DNA of 32,765 bases, taken from JAJPXC01 sp964520525 (lineage in GTDB: Bacteria; Bacteroidota; Bacteroidia; Bacteroidales; Muribaculaceae). The first letter of the stretch is position 1; the number at the start of each line of letters is the position of its first letter. A program made the position numbers and the translations under genes. Location: the NCBI GenBank assembly GCA_964520525.1, contig CAZFNR010000020.1, positions 1 through 32,765 of the forward strand. The letters run 5' to 3'. Shown here one piece after another: positions 24,773 through 32,707 of the stretch. The notes beneath the pieces are model-generated. The model was not told the origin of the DNA and did not search any database. It was given only the letters and a program-made list of their open reading frames with translations.

Positions 24773-25753
24773 ATCGGTGATGATCGCTAAGTTGATTTAA
24801 TGATTTAAATGAGAATTGTAAATAACTGATTATTAGACGGGTGTGTTTGTGCTGCATATAAATTGGTCGTTGTCTTTTCGATTCTGTTATAATTGTTTAA
24901 GTAAAGCTAAAACAATTTTCTATAATATCTATGATTATCAGTCTTATAATGTGATTGTCGATAATTGTTAATAGGTAAATTTTTCTTTTTTAAACACAAT
25001 TGCGAATTTGTGTTTGGTTGATTGTCTACATTTTCGCAATTAAATTATGAGTAGCAGTTGGATTCAAATCATAAACTTAAATATGGATTTGTAGTTGTAT
25101 TAATACACAAATTTGAGTTGTGTAAAGTGATAATTTATGTTTGTAATTAAGTTGTCGTCTTGAATCTTTTATTATTTTCTTTGGCCGTCTACGTTGTTAT
25201 ATTCGTGAGTAGATTATCAGTTGTTTGTGTTTATAACAATGTAGATCGGCATTTTTCTCGCATTGTTGCACATATTTAACATGTAATTCTTTGTTTTTTA
25301 GTACACGTCTGGAGATGTCAATGATTCTTTGTGTTTATTGTTTAGATTATTATTAGAGTTAATTTACGGCAAACTTGTCGGTGATAAGTGATATATCGAC
25401 AAATATCAGTTTGGCTCGTCGTTTATTGACGAAGTCGATTTTTGCCAAGCGTTGTTTGCTGTGTCAAAGTTGCATAATCGGTATTATGTTAAATAGGATT
25501 CTGTTTGATTACTACCTATCACTGGTTTTATCAATTACTGGATTTATTAATCACTTGTTTTATCAATGTGATTATGCTTTATTGTAATAGATGACATTGG
25601 CATACGTTAGATTGGTTAAAGATGTTTGCAACCATCTCTTATTGAAGTTTGATTAGTCTAACGTTAAAGAGCTTTATAGGCGCCTCTATATTAGCCTTCG
25701 CTGTTTAATAGCATTTAGCTTTTCAATGAAACTGAGGTGTCGATATTATAAAA
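24773..25753. other. AT-rich stretch without a convincing gene
   Basis: About 1 kb between the regulator's operator region and the pgk terminator. It is clearly AT richer than the flanking genes (34 G+C in 120 nt at 24841-24960). The only longer frame, 25375-25587, starts with TTG and has no recognisable domain. I see no tRNA, rRNA, RNase P, tmRNA or DnaA-box cluster. It holds several short inverted repeats (25105-25123 ACACAA/TTGTGT; 25604-25664 ACGTTAGA/TCTAACGT around an inner AGATG/CATCT hairpin) and repeated TTTGTGTTT words. It may be decayed DNA, a long untranslated regulatory region or an unrecognised RNA. Confidence 0.6.
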
Positions 25754-25789
25754 GCACCCCAAAAGTTAGACGTAATACTTTTGGGGTGC
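25754..25789 (-). terminator. Terminator of pgk
   Basis: A perfect 13-bp stem (GCACCCCAAAAGT with its complement) and a 10-nt loop lie 28 nt after the pgk stop. In the minus direction the stem is followed by TTTATAAT, a typical U-tract. Confidence 0.85.
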
Positions 25790-25816
25790 GGTTAAGGTGG
25801 ATAGTTTTATTCTGTT

Positions 25817-27067
25817 TTATTTACCTTTGATGGCTGCGATGCCGGGGAGGATTTTGCCTTCGATGGCTTCGAGAAGTGCGCCACCGCCGGTAGATACATA
25901 AGAAACTTCGTTGGCCAACCCGAATTTGTTTACGCAAGCGACAGAGTCGCCACCACCGACGAGTGAGAATGCTCCGTTGTTGGTCGCCTCAACTATAGCT
26001 TCTGCAATAGCTCTTGAGCCGGCTGTGAAGTTGTCAAATTCAAATACACCGGCAGGACCGTTCCATAGGATTGTTTTAGCGCCTTTGATGGCATTTGCAA
26101 AGGATTTTTGAGTCTTAGGACCGGCATCGAGACCTTCCCATCCGTCAGGTATATCCATGCAGGATACGATTTGGGTGTGAGCGTCGTTTGAGAAGTCATC
26201 GGCTGCTACGCAGTCTGTTCCGAGCACGAGGTTAACGCCTTTCTCTTTTGCTTTCTTCATGATGTCAAGGGCGAGGTCGAGCTTGTCGTCTTCACAGATT
26301 GATTTCCCTATTTTGCCTCCCATGGCTTTTGCGAATGTATAAGTCATGCCGCCGCAAAGAATGAGGTTGTCAACCTTGTCCATCAAATTCTCGATGATAC
26401 CTATCTTAGTTGATACTTTTGAGCCGCCCATGATAGCAGTGAACGGACGTTTGATGTCGCTGAGAATATTGTCAACGGCCTTCACTTCCTTTTCCATCAG
26501 GTAGCCGAGCATCTTGTTATCAGCGTCGAAATAGTCGGCAATTACGGCTGTAGAGGCGTGTTTGCGGTGTGCGGTTCCGAAAGCGTCGTTAACATAAGCG
26601 TCGGCATAGCTTGCGAGTTTTTTTGCAAACTCTTTCTGCCGCTCTTTCATCTCCTTTTTCGCTGTGTCGTAGGCGGGGTCTTCTTTGTCGATTCCGACGG
26701 GCTTGCCTTCTTCTTCCGGATAGAAGCGGAGGTTTTCGAGCAACAAAACTTCGCCTGGTTTGAGATTGGCTGCTGCTTCGCTTGCGTTTGCGCAGTCGTC
26801 GGCAAACTTCACGTCATGGCCGAGTGCCTTTGCTACGTCATCTTTGATTTGAGCCAAAGAGAATTTGGGGTTCACTTTGCCTTTGGGTTTGCCCATGTGA
26901 GACATGATGATAAGGCTGCCCCCATCTTCAAGAATTTTTTTCAGAGTGGGAAGCGCACCGCGGATGCGTGTGTCGTCGGTGATTTTCCCGTTCTCATCCA
27001 AAGGCACGTTGAAGTCAACGCGCACAATCGCTTTTTTACCCGCGAAATTGTAATTGTCGAGTGTCAT
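25817..27067 (-). CDS. pgk: Phosphoglycerate kinase
   Basis: Interconverts 1,3-bisphosphoglycerate + ADP and 3-phosphoglycerate + ATP in glycolysis. The 416-residue protein begins 'MTLDNYNFAGKKAIVRVDFN', with the substrate-binding segments 'RVDFNVPLD', 'IIMSHMGKPKG' and 'LLLENLRFYPEEEG', the hinge/ATP segments 'AIMGGSKVSTKI' and 'LCGGMTYTF', and the C-terminal nucleotide loop 'LVGGGDSVACV'. Length and motifs are normal for Bacteroidales. It has its own promoter element in the gap behind pyrF and its own terminator, consistent with high independent expression. Confidence 0.97.
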   Translation of the reverse strand: MTLDNYNFAGKKAIVRVDFNVPLDENGKITDDTRIRGALPTLKKILEDGGSLIIMSHMGKPKGKVNPKFSLAQIKDDVAKALGHDVKFADDCANASEAAANLKPGEVLLLENLRFYPEEEGKPVGIDKEDPAYDTAKKEMKERQKEFAKKLASYADAYVNDAFGTAHRKHASTAVIADYFDADNKMLGYLMEKEVKAVDNILSDIKRPFTAIMGGSKVSTKIGIIENLMDKVDNLILCGGMTYTFAKAMGGKIGKSICEDDKLDLALDIMKKAKEKGVNLVLGTDCVAADDFSNDAHTQIVSCMDIPDGWEGLDAGPKTQKSFANAIKGAKTILWNGPAGVFEFDNFTAGSRAIAEAIVEATNNGAFSLVGGGDSVACVNKFGLANEVSYVSTGGGALLEAIEGKILPGIAAIKGK

Positions 27068-27132
27068 TTTTTATAAATATATTGTTATACTTAAAAATTT
27101 ATTGTCAAGAGTTTATTTGAAATTTTCTTTGG

Positions 27133-27140
27133 CAAATATA
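27133..27140 (-). promoter_or_regulatory. Putative -7 promoter element of pgk
   Basis: Minus strand TATATTTG matches TAnnTTTG in the 106-nt gap between pyrF and pgk; the leader would be about 65 nt. The -33 box is poor, so support is moderate. Confidence 0.5.
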
Positions 27141-27173
27141 CGATAATGTTTTCAGAAAATCGGTTAGTGCAAA

Positions 27174-28007
27174 TTAAATGATGTTGCGTTTAGCCAACAA
27201 AACTTCCATTTGGTCACGGAGTTTGCGTGCCTCATCAGCCGCTGCTTTAGCAAAATCTTCTCCGGTTGATGCGTATATTATGCTGCGTGATGAGTTGACA
27301 AGAAGACCACATTCATTGGTCATGCCATATTTGGCTACATCTTCGAGGCATCCTCCTTGGGCTCCGACACCAGGGACGAGAAGAAAGCTGTCGGGTGCGA
27401 TTTGGCGAATTGTTTCAAACATACGCCCCTGCGTCGCACCGACCACATACATCATTTCGTCAATACTCCCCCACTCCGCTGATTTGCGCATGACTGTCTC
27501 AAAAAGAGGTATTCCGCTTTCGCCTTTTATGAGTTGAAAATCGTGGGAGCCTTTATTGGATGTCAATGCAAGCAGTATCACCCACTTACCGTCATAGCCG
27601 AGGAATGGCTTCACGCTGTCTTCTCCCATGTAGGGGGCTACCGTTACCGCATCCACGTCAAGATGCTCAAAAAAACTGCGAGCGTAGAGCTGTGATGTGT
27701 TGCCGATGTCTCCGCGTTTAGCGTCGGCTATTATGAACTGGTCGGGGTGGTTTTGCTTAAGATATTTGATGGTCTTTTCAAGGGCCATCTGGCCTTCAAC
27801 CCCGAGACTCTCGTAGAATGCGAGATTGGGCTTGTAGGCTACGCAATATGGAGCCGTTGCGTCGATAATGGCTTTGTTGAATTCGAAAATAGGGTCATCT
27901 TTCTGCTCGATAAGATGAGCCGGTATTTTTTTTATGTCGGTGTCAAGGCCGACACATAGAAATGAACGTTTATTTTTAATATTTTCGACTAATTCGGATC
28001 TTTTCAT
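27174..28007 (-). CDS. pyrF: Orotidine 5'-phosphate decarboxylase
   Basis: Last step of UMP synthesis: decarboxylates OMP. The 277-residue length and the motif 'DAKRGDIGNTS' (95-105), holding the catalytic Asp95-Lys97-Asp100 group, place it in the longer PyrF type found in Bacteroidetes, mycobacteria and others. The start 'MKRSELVENIKNKRSFLCVGLDTD' is standard, and the phosphate-binding end 'LVPGVGAQGG' is present. It lies 28 nt behind prfA on the same strand and is likely co-transcribed with it, away from the other pyr genes of this window. Confidence 0.96.
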   Translation of the reverse strand: MKRSELVENIKNKRSFLCVGLDTDIKKIPAHLIEQKDDPIFEFNKAIIDATAPYCVAYKPNLAFYESLGVEGQMALEKTIKYLKQNHPDQFIIADAKRGDIGNTSQLYARSFFEHLDVDAVTVAPYMGEDSVKPFLGYDGKWVILLALTSNKGSHDFQLIKGESGIPLFETVMRKSAEWGSIDEMMYVVGATQGRMFETIRQIAPDSFLLVPGVGAQGGCLEDVAKYGMTNECGLLVNSSRSIIYASTGEDFAKAAADEARKLRDQMEVLLAKRNII

Positions 28008-28035
28008 TTGTTTTCTGAGTCTATATAGAGATAAA

Positions 28036-29145
28036 TTATAGTTCTGATTCTTTCAATTTTTCGGCGTTCTCGGCTATGATTAGGTGGTCGATACAATCCT
28101 GAATATCTCCGTCGACAAATGCTTGGAGATTGTAGATTGTATAGTTGATACGGTGGTCGGTGATGCGCCCCTGAGGATAGTTGTATGTGCGAATTTTTGC
28201 TGAACGGTCACCGGTTGAAACCATAGTTTTGCGTCGGCTGGCGATGTCATCAAGGTATTTCTGATGCTCTTTATCATAGATGAAAGTCCTCAGTCGGCTG
28301 AGCGCGCGTTCTTTGTTTTTGGGCTGGTCGCGTGTCTCGGTGCATTCTATCAAGATTTCCTCGCTTACTCCTGTGTTAGGATTCTTCCACATATATCTTA
28401 ATCGTACGCCCGATTCGACTTTGTTTACATTCTGACCTCCGGCTCCACCTGAGCGGAAAGTATCCCATTTGATTTCGCCTTCGTTGATTTCCACATCAAA
28501 AGCTTCGGCCTCGGGTAGCACGGCGACTGTGGCTGCCGAGGTGTGTACCCTACCCTGTGTCTCTGTCGCGGGCACGCGTTGCACGCGGTGAACCCCGCTC
28601 TCATATTTCAGTGTGCCGTAAACACTTTCGCCGCTGACGGCAAACACAATTTCCTTGAAACCTCCGGCTGTGCCTTCGTTGAAGCTTGTAACAGCCACTG
28701 ACCACCCTTTTGATTCGCAGTATTTGGAATACATTTTGAATAAATCGCCAGCGAAAATCGCAGCTTCGTCGCCTCCGGTGCCCCCGCGTATTTCCACTAT
28801 GGCGTTCTTGCCGTCCTCGGGGTCTGCGGGAATTAGCAATAGCTTAATCTGTTCTTCCATTTGAGGCAGTTCGCTGTTGGCGGCGTCGAGCTGTTCTTTA
28901 GCCATCGACCTTATTTCTTCATCACTTTCACTGGAGAGGATAATGCGGGCTTCGTCGATATTTCCCAAGAGTTCGCGATAATGGCGAGTAGCGGCTGTGA
29001 GTTTTTCGAGCTCCTTGTATTCTTTTGTCAAGCGTACAAAGCGTTTCATGTCGGCGATAACGCCCGGGTCGGTGATTAATGTGCTGACCTCTTGGAAACG
29101 CGCTTCAACTCCGTCAAGGCGCGACAAAAGTGATGATTCGGCCAT
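28036..29145 (-). CDS. prfA: Peptide chain release factor 1
   Basis: Recognises UAA and UAG stop codons and triggers release of the finished peptide. The 369-residue protein has the RF1 codon-recognition motif 'PAT' (192-194, in 'RVPATETQGRVH') and the catalytic GGQ loop (236-238, in 'SGGAGGQNVNKVESG'). The N-terminal coiled-coil domain spans about 1-100. No frameshift site is present, as expected for RF1. The gene is divergent from the AmgK-RapZ gene with a 77-nt gap that must hold both promoters; a weak -7-like TAACTTCG (29174-29181, minus strand) is the best candidate on its side. Confidence 0.97.
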   Translation of the reverse strand: MAESSLLSRLDGVEARFQEVSTLITDPGVIADMKRFVRLTKEYKELEKLTAATRHYRELLGNIDEARIILSSESDEEIRSMAKEQLDAANSELPQMEEQIKLLLIPADPEDGKNAIVEIRGGTGGDEAAIFAGDLFKMYSKYCESKGWSVAVTSFNEGTAGGFKEIVFAVSGESVYGTLKYESGVHRVQRVPATETQGRVHTSAATVAVLPEAEAFDVEINEGEIKWDTFRSGGAGGQNVNKVESGVRLRYMWKNPNTGVSEEILIECTETRDQPKNKERALSRLRTFIYDKEHQKYLDDIASRRKTMVSTGDRSAKIRTYNYPQGRITDHRINYTIYNLQAFVDGDIQDCIDHLIIAENAEKLKESEL

Positions 29146-29166
29146 ATAGATAGAAATACTTTAAAT

Positions 29167-29198
29167 TTTGTGCGAAGTTACGAAATTTCTTAACTTTG
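29167..29198 (+). promoter_or_regulatory. Promoter of the AmgK-RapZ/MurU operon
   Basis: TTTG (29167-29170), 20 nt, TAACTTTG (29191-29198): a perfect Bacteroidetes promoter. It overlaps an in-frame TTG at 29196 and so shows that the true start of the gene is the ATG at 29223, leaving a leader of only about 20 nt. Confidence 0.78.
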
Positions 29199-29222
29199 CG
29201 TTTATTATTGCGATTAAAATTT

Positions 29223-30650
29223 ATGAATATACTGACATCGTTATATGCGGAGACTGTTGGCGTAGAACCGCAGAAAATTGAGGAATTGCCCACCGCCGGC
29301 TCTAATCGGCGTTACTATAGATTAATCGGCGATAAGACGTTGATAGGCGTGATTGGCACTTGTATTGAAGAAAACAGGGCTTTCATTCAGCTTGCCCGTC
29401 ACTTCAGAAGCAAGGGGCTTCCCGTCCCTGAGGTTGTGGCTGTGACATCCGATGAAACCGCTTATTTGCAGGAAGATCTTGGTGATGTACAGTTGTTCAA
29501 CGCTATTCAAAAAGGGCGGATTTCAAGGTCATTCGGCCCTGACGAAAAAGAGGTTCTTGTAAAGACGATAAGGCTCCTGCCCGATTTGCAGTTCAACGGT
29601 GCGACAGGTCTTGACTTCAACGTTTGCTATCCGTCGGCTGAGTTTGACGTCAGGTCAATAATGTGGGATTTGAACTATTTCAAATACTGCTTTCTCAAGG
29701 CGACAGGGTTGGAATTTCTGGAAGATAAGTTGGAAGATGATTTCCAAACCATGGCCAAAGTGCTTATGCGTAATCAGTCGAGCACTTTCATGTATCGTGA
29801 CTTCCAGTCGCGTAATGTCATGGTCAGAGATAATGGAGAGCCATGGTTTATTGATTTCCAAGGTGGCCGTAAAGGGCCGTTCTACTATGATGTCGCATCG
29901 TTCCTTTGGCAGGCTAAGGCTAATTTCCCCGATAGCTTGCGTCATGATTTGATAAATGAGTATATAGATTCGCTAAGGCGTTATATCCCTGTTGATGAGG
30001 ATTATTTCCATGAGCAGTTGCGGCATTTTGTTTTGTTCCGCACGTTGCAGGTGCTTGGTGCATATGGATTCCGCGGGTATTTTGAGAAGAAACCACACTT
30101 CATGCAGAGCGTGCCGTTTGCCATTGCCAATCTGAGGACGCTGCTTGAGCGACCATATCCCGAATATCCCTATCTGAGCAAGTTGCTCCACGAACTTGTG
30201 GAGATGAAGCAATTCAGCGACGAGCTTGAACAGCGTTCGCTGACGGTCAAGGTGATGAGTTTCGCATATAAAAAGGGGATTCCCAACGACACTTCGGGTA
30301 ATGGTGGCGGTTTCGTGTTTGATTGCCGCGCTGTCAACAACCCGGGTAAGTATGAACGATACAAGCCGTTTACGGGTCTTGATCAGCAGGTCATAACGTT
30401 TTTAGAGGAAGATGGAGAAGTGCTTGACTTCCTCAGTCATGCACAAGCGTTGGTTGATGCGTCGGTCAAAAGGTACATGGAGCGAGGTTTTACCAACCTT
30501 ATGGTTTCGTTTGGGTGCACCGGTGGGCAGCATCGTTCGGTCTACTGTGCGCAGCATATAGCCGAACATGTCAACAAAGAGTTTAACGTAAAGGTGGAAC
30601 TCGTTCACAGAGAACAGAATATCGAGCAGACTTTTAAACCTCGCAGATGA
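29223..30650 (+). CDS. AmgK-like sugar kinase fused to RapZ C-terminal domain
   Basis: A 475-residue two-domain protein. Residues 1 to about 325 are an aminoglycoside-phosphotransferase-like kinase. Its catalytic loop is 'YRDFQSRN' (191-198, Asp193 and Asn198), its metal loop 'DFQGG' (211-215), then 'GPFYYDVAS'. These resemble AmgK, which phosphorylates MurNAc and GlcNAc at the anomeric carbon in peptidoglycan recycling. Residues 341-463 match the C-terminal domain of RapZ ('GIPND', 'VFDCRAVNNPGKY', 'TGLDQQV', 'GCTGGQHRSV' at 431-440), the part that in E. coli senses glucosamine-6-phosphate and binds small RNAs. The P-loop kinase half of RapZ is absent and replaced by the AmgK-like domain. 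It overlaps the MurU-like gene by 4 nt. The role as amino-sugar kinase with built-in sensor is inference. Confidence 0.88.
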   Translation: MNILTSLYAETVGVEPQKIEELPTAGSNRRYYRLIGDKTLIGVIGTCIEENRAFIQLARHFRSKGLPVPEVVAVTSDETAYLQEDLGDVQLFNAIQKGRISRSFGPDEKEVLVKTIRLLPDLQFNGATGLDFNVCYPSAEFDVRSIMWDLNYFKYCFLKATGLEFLEDKLEDDFQTMAKVLMRNQSSTFMYRDFQSRNVMVRDNGEPWFIDFQGGRKGPFYYDVASFLWQAKANFPDSLRHDLINEYIDSLRRYIPVDEDYFHEQLRHFVLFRTLQVLGAYGFRGYFEKKPHFMQSVPFAIANLRTLLERPYPEYPYLSKLLHELVEMKQFSDELEQRSLTVKVMSFAYKKGIPNDTSGNGGGFVFDCRAVNNPGKYERYKPFTGLDQQVITFLEEDGEVLDFLSHAQALVDASVKRYMERGFTNLMVSFGCTGGQHRSVYCAQHIAEHVNKEFNVKVELVHREQNIEQTFKPRR

Positions 30651-31393
30651 AAGGAATGATTTTTGCGGCCGGTCTTGGCACACGTTTGCGGCCGTTGACC
30701 AATAACCGACCCAAGGCTTTGGTTGAGGTTGCCGGGCAACCGATGCTCCGTCATGTGATTGAGCGTTTCAAGCAAGCCGGCATAACGGAAATTGTTGTCA
30801 ACGTACACCATTTTGCCGATAAGATAATTGACTACATTCGCGATAACAATTGCTTCGGTGTCACGATTCACGTTAGTGATGAACGAGATTATCTGCTTGA
30901 TACGGGGGGTGCGATTCTGAAAGCCCGTCGGTGGCTTGATGGAAATGAACCTTTTTTGGTTCACAACGCCGATATAATGACCGACCTTGACTTGGTCGCT
31001 TTGGAACGCGAGCATATCGATTCCGGGGCGGCGGCTACGCTTGTGGTCGCTCCCCGCGAGACATCCCGGTATCTGTTGTTTGACGCGGATTTTGACTTGC
31101 ATGGATGGACTAATGTGACGACCGGCGAAGTATTGCCACAAGGCATCGATATCGACCATTTTGAGAAGATGGCTTTCGGTGGTATTCATATACTTTCGCC
31201 TGATGCGATATATAAACTTTTATCTACTTATTCAGCTGACAAAAAGTTTTCCATAATACCATTTTATGTCAACAATTGTCGGAAAATAAAGATTCGGGGC
31301 TACCTTTCTCCGTCCCCATACAAATGGGTGGATATCGGACGTCTCGAAACTCTCGCTAAAGCTGAAACGATATTTTCAGGCGATATCCTTTAG
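30647..31393 (+). CDS. MurU-like sugar-1-phosphate nucleotidyltransferase
   Basis: A 248-residue nucleotidyltransferase with the signature 'AAGLGTRLRPLTNNRPKAL' (7-25) and the metal aspartate Asp109 in 'VHNADI'. It belongs to the family of MurU (UDP-MurNAc synthesis from MurNAc-1-phosphate) and mannose-1-phosphate guanylyltransferases; sequence alone does not settle the sugar. Its ATG overlaps the stop of the AmgK-RapZ gene (ATGA), so the two proteins are made together. In Pseudomonas AmgK and MurU act in sequence to recycle MurNAc to UDP-MurNAc, which makes MurU the preferred call. Confidence 0.87.
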   Translation: MKGMIFAAGLGTRLRPLTNNRPKALVEVAGQPMLRHVIERFKQAGITEIVVNVHHFADKIIDYIRDNNCFGVTIHVSDERDYLLDTGGAILKARRWLDGNEPFLVHNADIMTDLDLVALEREHIDSGAAATLVVAPRETSRYLLFDADFDLHGWTNVTTGEVLPQGIDIDHFEKMAFGGIHILSPDAIYKLLSTYSADKKFSIIPFYVNNCRKIKIRGYLSPSPYKWVDIGRLETLAKAETIFSGDIL

Positions 31394-31447
31394 GCGTTTA
31401 AGTAAGTCCTTTTTGCACTCATTTGAGCCGTGGGCTGTCATGTCGCA

Positions 31448-31466
31448 TTAACCACTTGCGGGTTAA
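31448..31466 (+). terminator. Weak hairpin after the MurU-like gene
   Basis: A 6-bp stem TTAACC/GGTTAA with a 7-nt loop, followed by AGTTTTAG, about 55 nt after the stop. It is AT rich and short, so terminator function is uncertain. Confidence 0.3.
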
Positions 31467-31517
31467 AGTTTTAGCGATATGGCAAAGGGTTGTCTCGTGT
31501 GATTAAAATATAATGAG

Positions 31518-31525
31518 TAACTTTG
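31518..31525 (+). promoter_or_regulatory. Putative -7 promoter element of the porin gene
   Basis: TAACTTTG, identical to the -7 box of the AmgK-RapZ operon, about 27 nt before the porin ATG. The nearest TTG-type -33 box (GTTG at 31489-31492) is 25 nt away, longer than usual. Confidence 0.5.
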
Positions 31526-31551
31526 TGGTCTGATAGGCAATTTATAGTAGT

Positions 31552-32637
31552 ATGCGTATGATAAAAAAATTGTATCGGCTACCAGCGCTGTTAGTCGTTT
31601 CCATACCGTTTACCGTCTTGGCCGGTACAGTCGAGGCCGGGGTTTCTGATGTCAGTCAGCCCGGGGTGGAGCAAAAACCTGTTAACTTAAAAGGAGTTTT
31701 CACTCATCGCCCGGTCATTCACGCGACTTTGAGACCGCGGTATGAGGCGGAAATAGATGATGATTACGCCGGTCGGTTTGAAGTGCGCAACGCCCGATTG
31801 TCGGCTGAGGGATATGTATGCCCGGTGGTTGATTATAAGCTTCAGGCTGATTTGTGTGATAGAGGGAAGTTTAAGATGCTTGACGTCTGGGTCGGATTGT
31901 CGGTAGCTAAGGGATTTAAGATTATAACAGGCCAAACCCTTATGCCTTTTTCGGTTGATGGCGTAAGGTCGCCCCACAACTATCTGTTTGCCAACAAGTC
32001 CTATGCCGGAGAGATTGTCGGCAATACCCGCGGGGTTGGAGCCAAACTGTGCTATTCCCCCTTATCCCCTTTGCAAATAGAAGCCGGCGTTTTTAACAAC
32101 GCCACTATTAGCGACCATGATGTATGGGAAAAAGACCCTGTGTTTGCTGCGAAAGCGCGTTATATGATTGGGGAGGTGGCTGTTGAGTGCGGTTTCAAAA
32201 CCGCAGCACCCGACTCGGTCCGCATCAATTTCCTGAATGGAGTTGTTAGCTGGAAGTCTGACCGTTGGCAGATAGAGGGTGAGTATACCTACAAGCATTA
32301 CACCAATCATTCTTTTGATCCCGCTAATGCCTACAGTTGTTTCGCATCCTACGGTATGCCTGTTAACGCCGGAATATATAACCGGCTTTCATTTCAAGGT
32401 CGCTGGGACGGAATGACCGACCATAGTACCGGCTTCAGGAATAGTGATGGGCGTCTGTACTTGACCGACAAAGCCCGTAATCGCTTGACCCTTGGCTCTA
32501 CAATCAGTTATATTCAATCTCCTAAGGTGAAAGTTGATATGCGTCTTAATTACGAAAAATATTTTTATCCTGACGACTATGAGGCTCCAAGAGGTAGCCG
32601 TGATAAAATCGTAGTAGAGTTGGCGTTACGATTCTGA
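31552..32637 (+). CDS. OprP/OprO-like outer-membrane porin
   Basis: A 361-residue outer-membrane protein. Residues 1-30 form a signal peptide with basic start ('MRMIKKLYRL'), hydrophobic core and cleavage near 'VLAGT' or 'VEAGV'. The mature part matches the phosphate-selective porin O/P family: 'FEVRNARLSAEGYVCPVVDYKLQ' region (73-95), 'DVWVGLSVAKGFKIITGQTLMPF', then repeated amphipathic strands. It ends in a strand with C-terminal Phe ('IVVELALRF'), as usual for beta-barrel insertion. Substrate selectivity cannot be told. An ATG two codons later is also possible as start. The gene stands alone between the MurU-like gene and a bidirectional terminator. Confidence 0.88.
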   Translation: MRMIKKLYRLPALLVVSIPFTVLAGTVEAGVSDVSQPGVEQKPVNLKGVFTHRPVIHATLRPRYEAEIDDDYAGRFEVRNARLSAEGYVCPVVDYKLQADLCDRGKFKMLDVWVGLSVAKGFKIITGQTLMPFSVDGVRSPHNYLFANKSYAGEIVGNTRGVGAKLCYSPLSPLQIEAGVFNNATISDHDVWEKDPVFAAKARYMIGEVAVECGFKTAAPDSVRINFLNGVVSWKSDRWQIEGEYTYKHYTNHSFDPANAYSCFASYGMPVNAGIYNRLSFQGRWDGMTDHSTGFRNSDGRLYLTDKARNRLTLGSTISYIQSPKVKVDMRLNYEKYFYPDDYEAPRGSRDKIVVELALRF

Positions 32638-32650
32638 AAAACTAAATAGA

Positions 32651-32679
32651 GGAGAAGCACCCGAGCCGGATGCTTCTCC
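32651..32679. terminator. Bidirectional terminator behind the porin gene
   Basis: A 9-bp stem GGAGAAGCA/TGCTTCTCC plus a 3-bp inner stem, with TTTG on the right and an A-rich stretch on the left, lies between the convergent porin gene and the partial gene at the window end. Confidence 0.78.
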
Positions 32680-32707
32680 TTTGTTATTGATGCGTATAAC
32701 GTTGAAA

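Noticed and set aside
25375..25587. 70-codon frame in the AT-rich stretch
   Set aside because: It starts with TTG, has no recognisable domain, and its composition is that of the surrounding non-coding DNA; chance frame is more likely.
24773..25753. Replication origin
   Set aside because: The stretch is AT rich, but no cluster of TTATnCACA-type DnaA boxes was found and the neighbours are not dnaA, dnaN or similar.
30647..31189. Minus-strand frame opposite the MurU-like gene
   Set aside because: It lies antisense to a gene with full catalytic motifs and has no recognisable domain.
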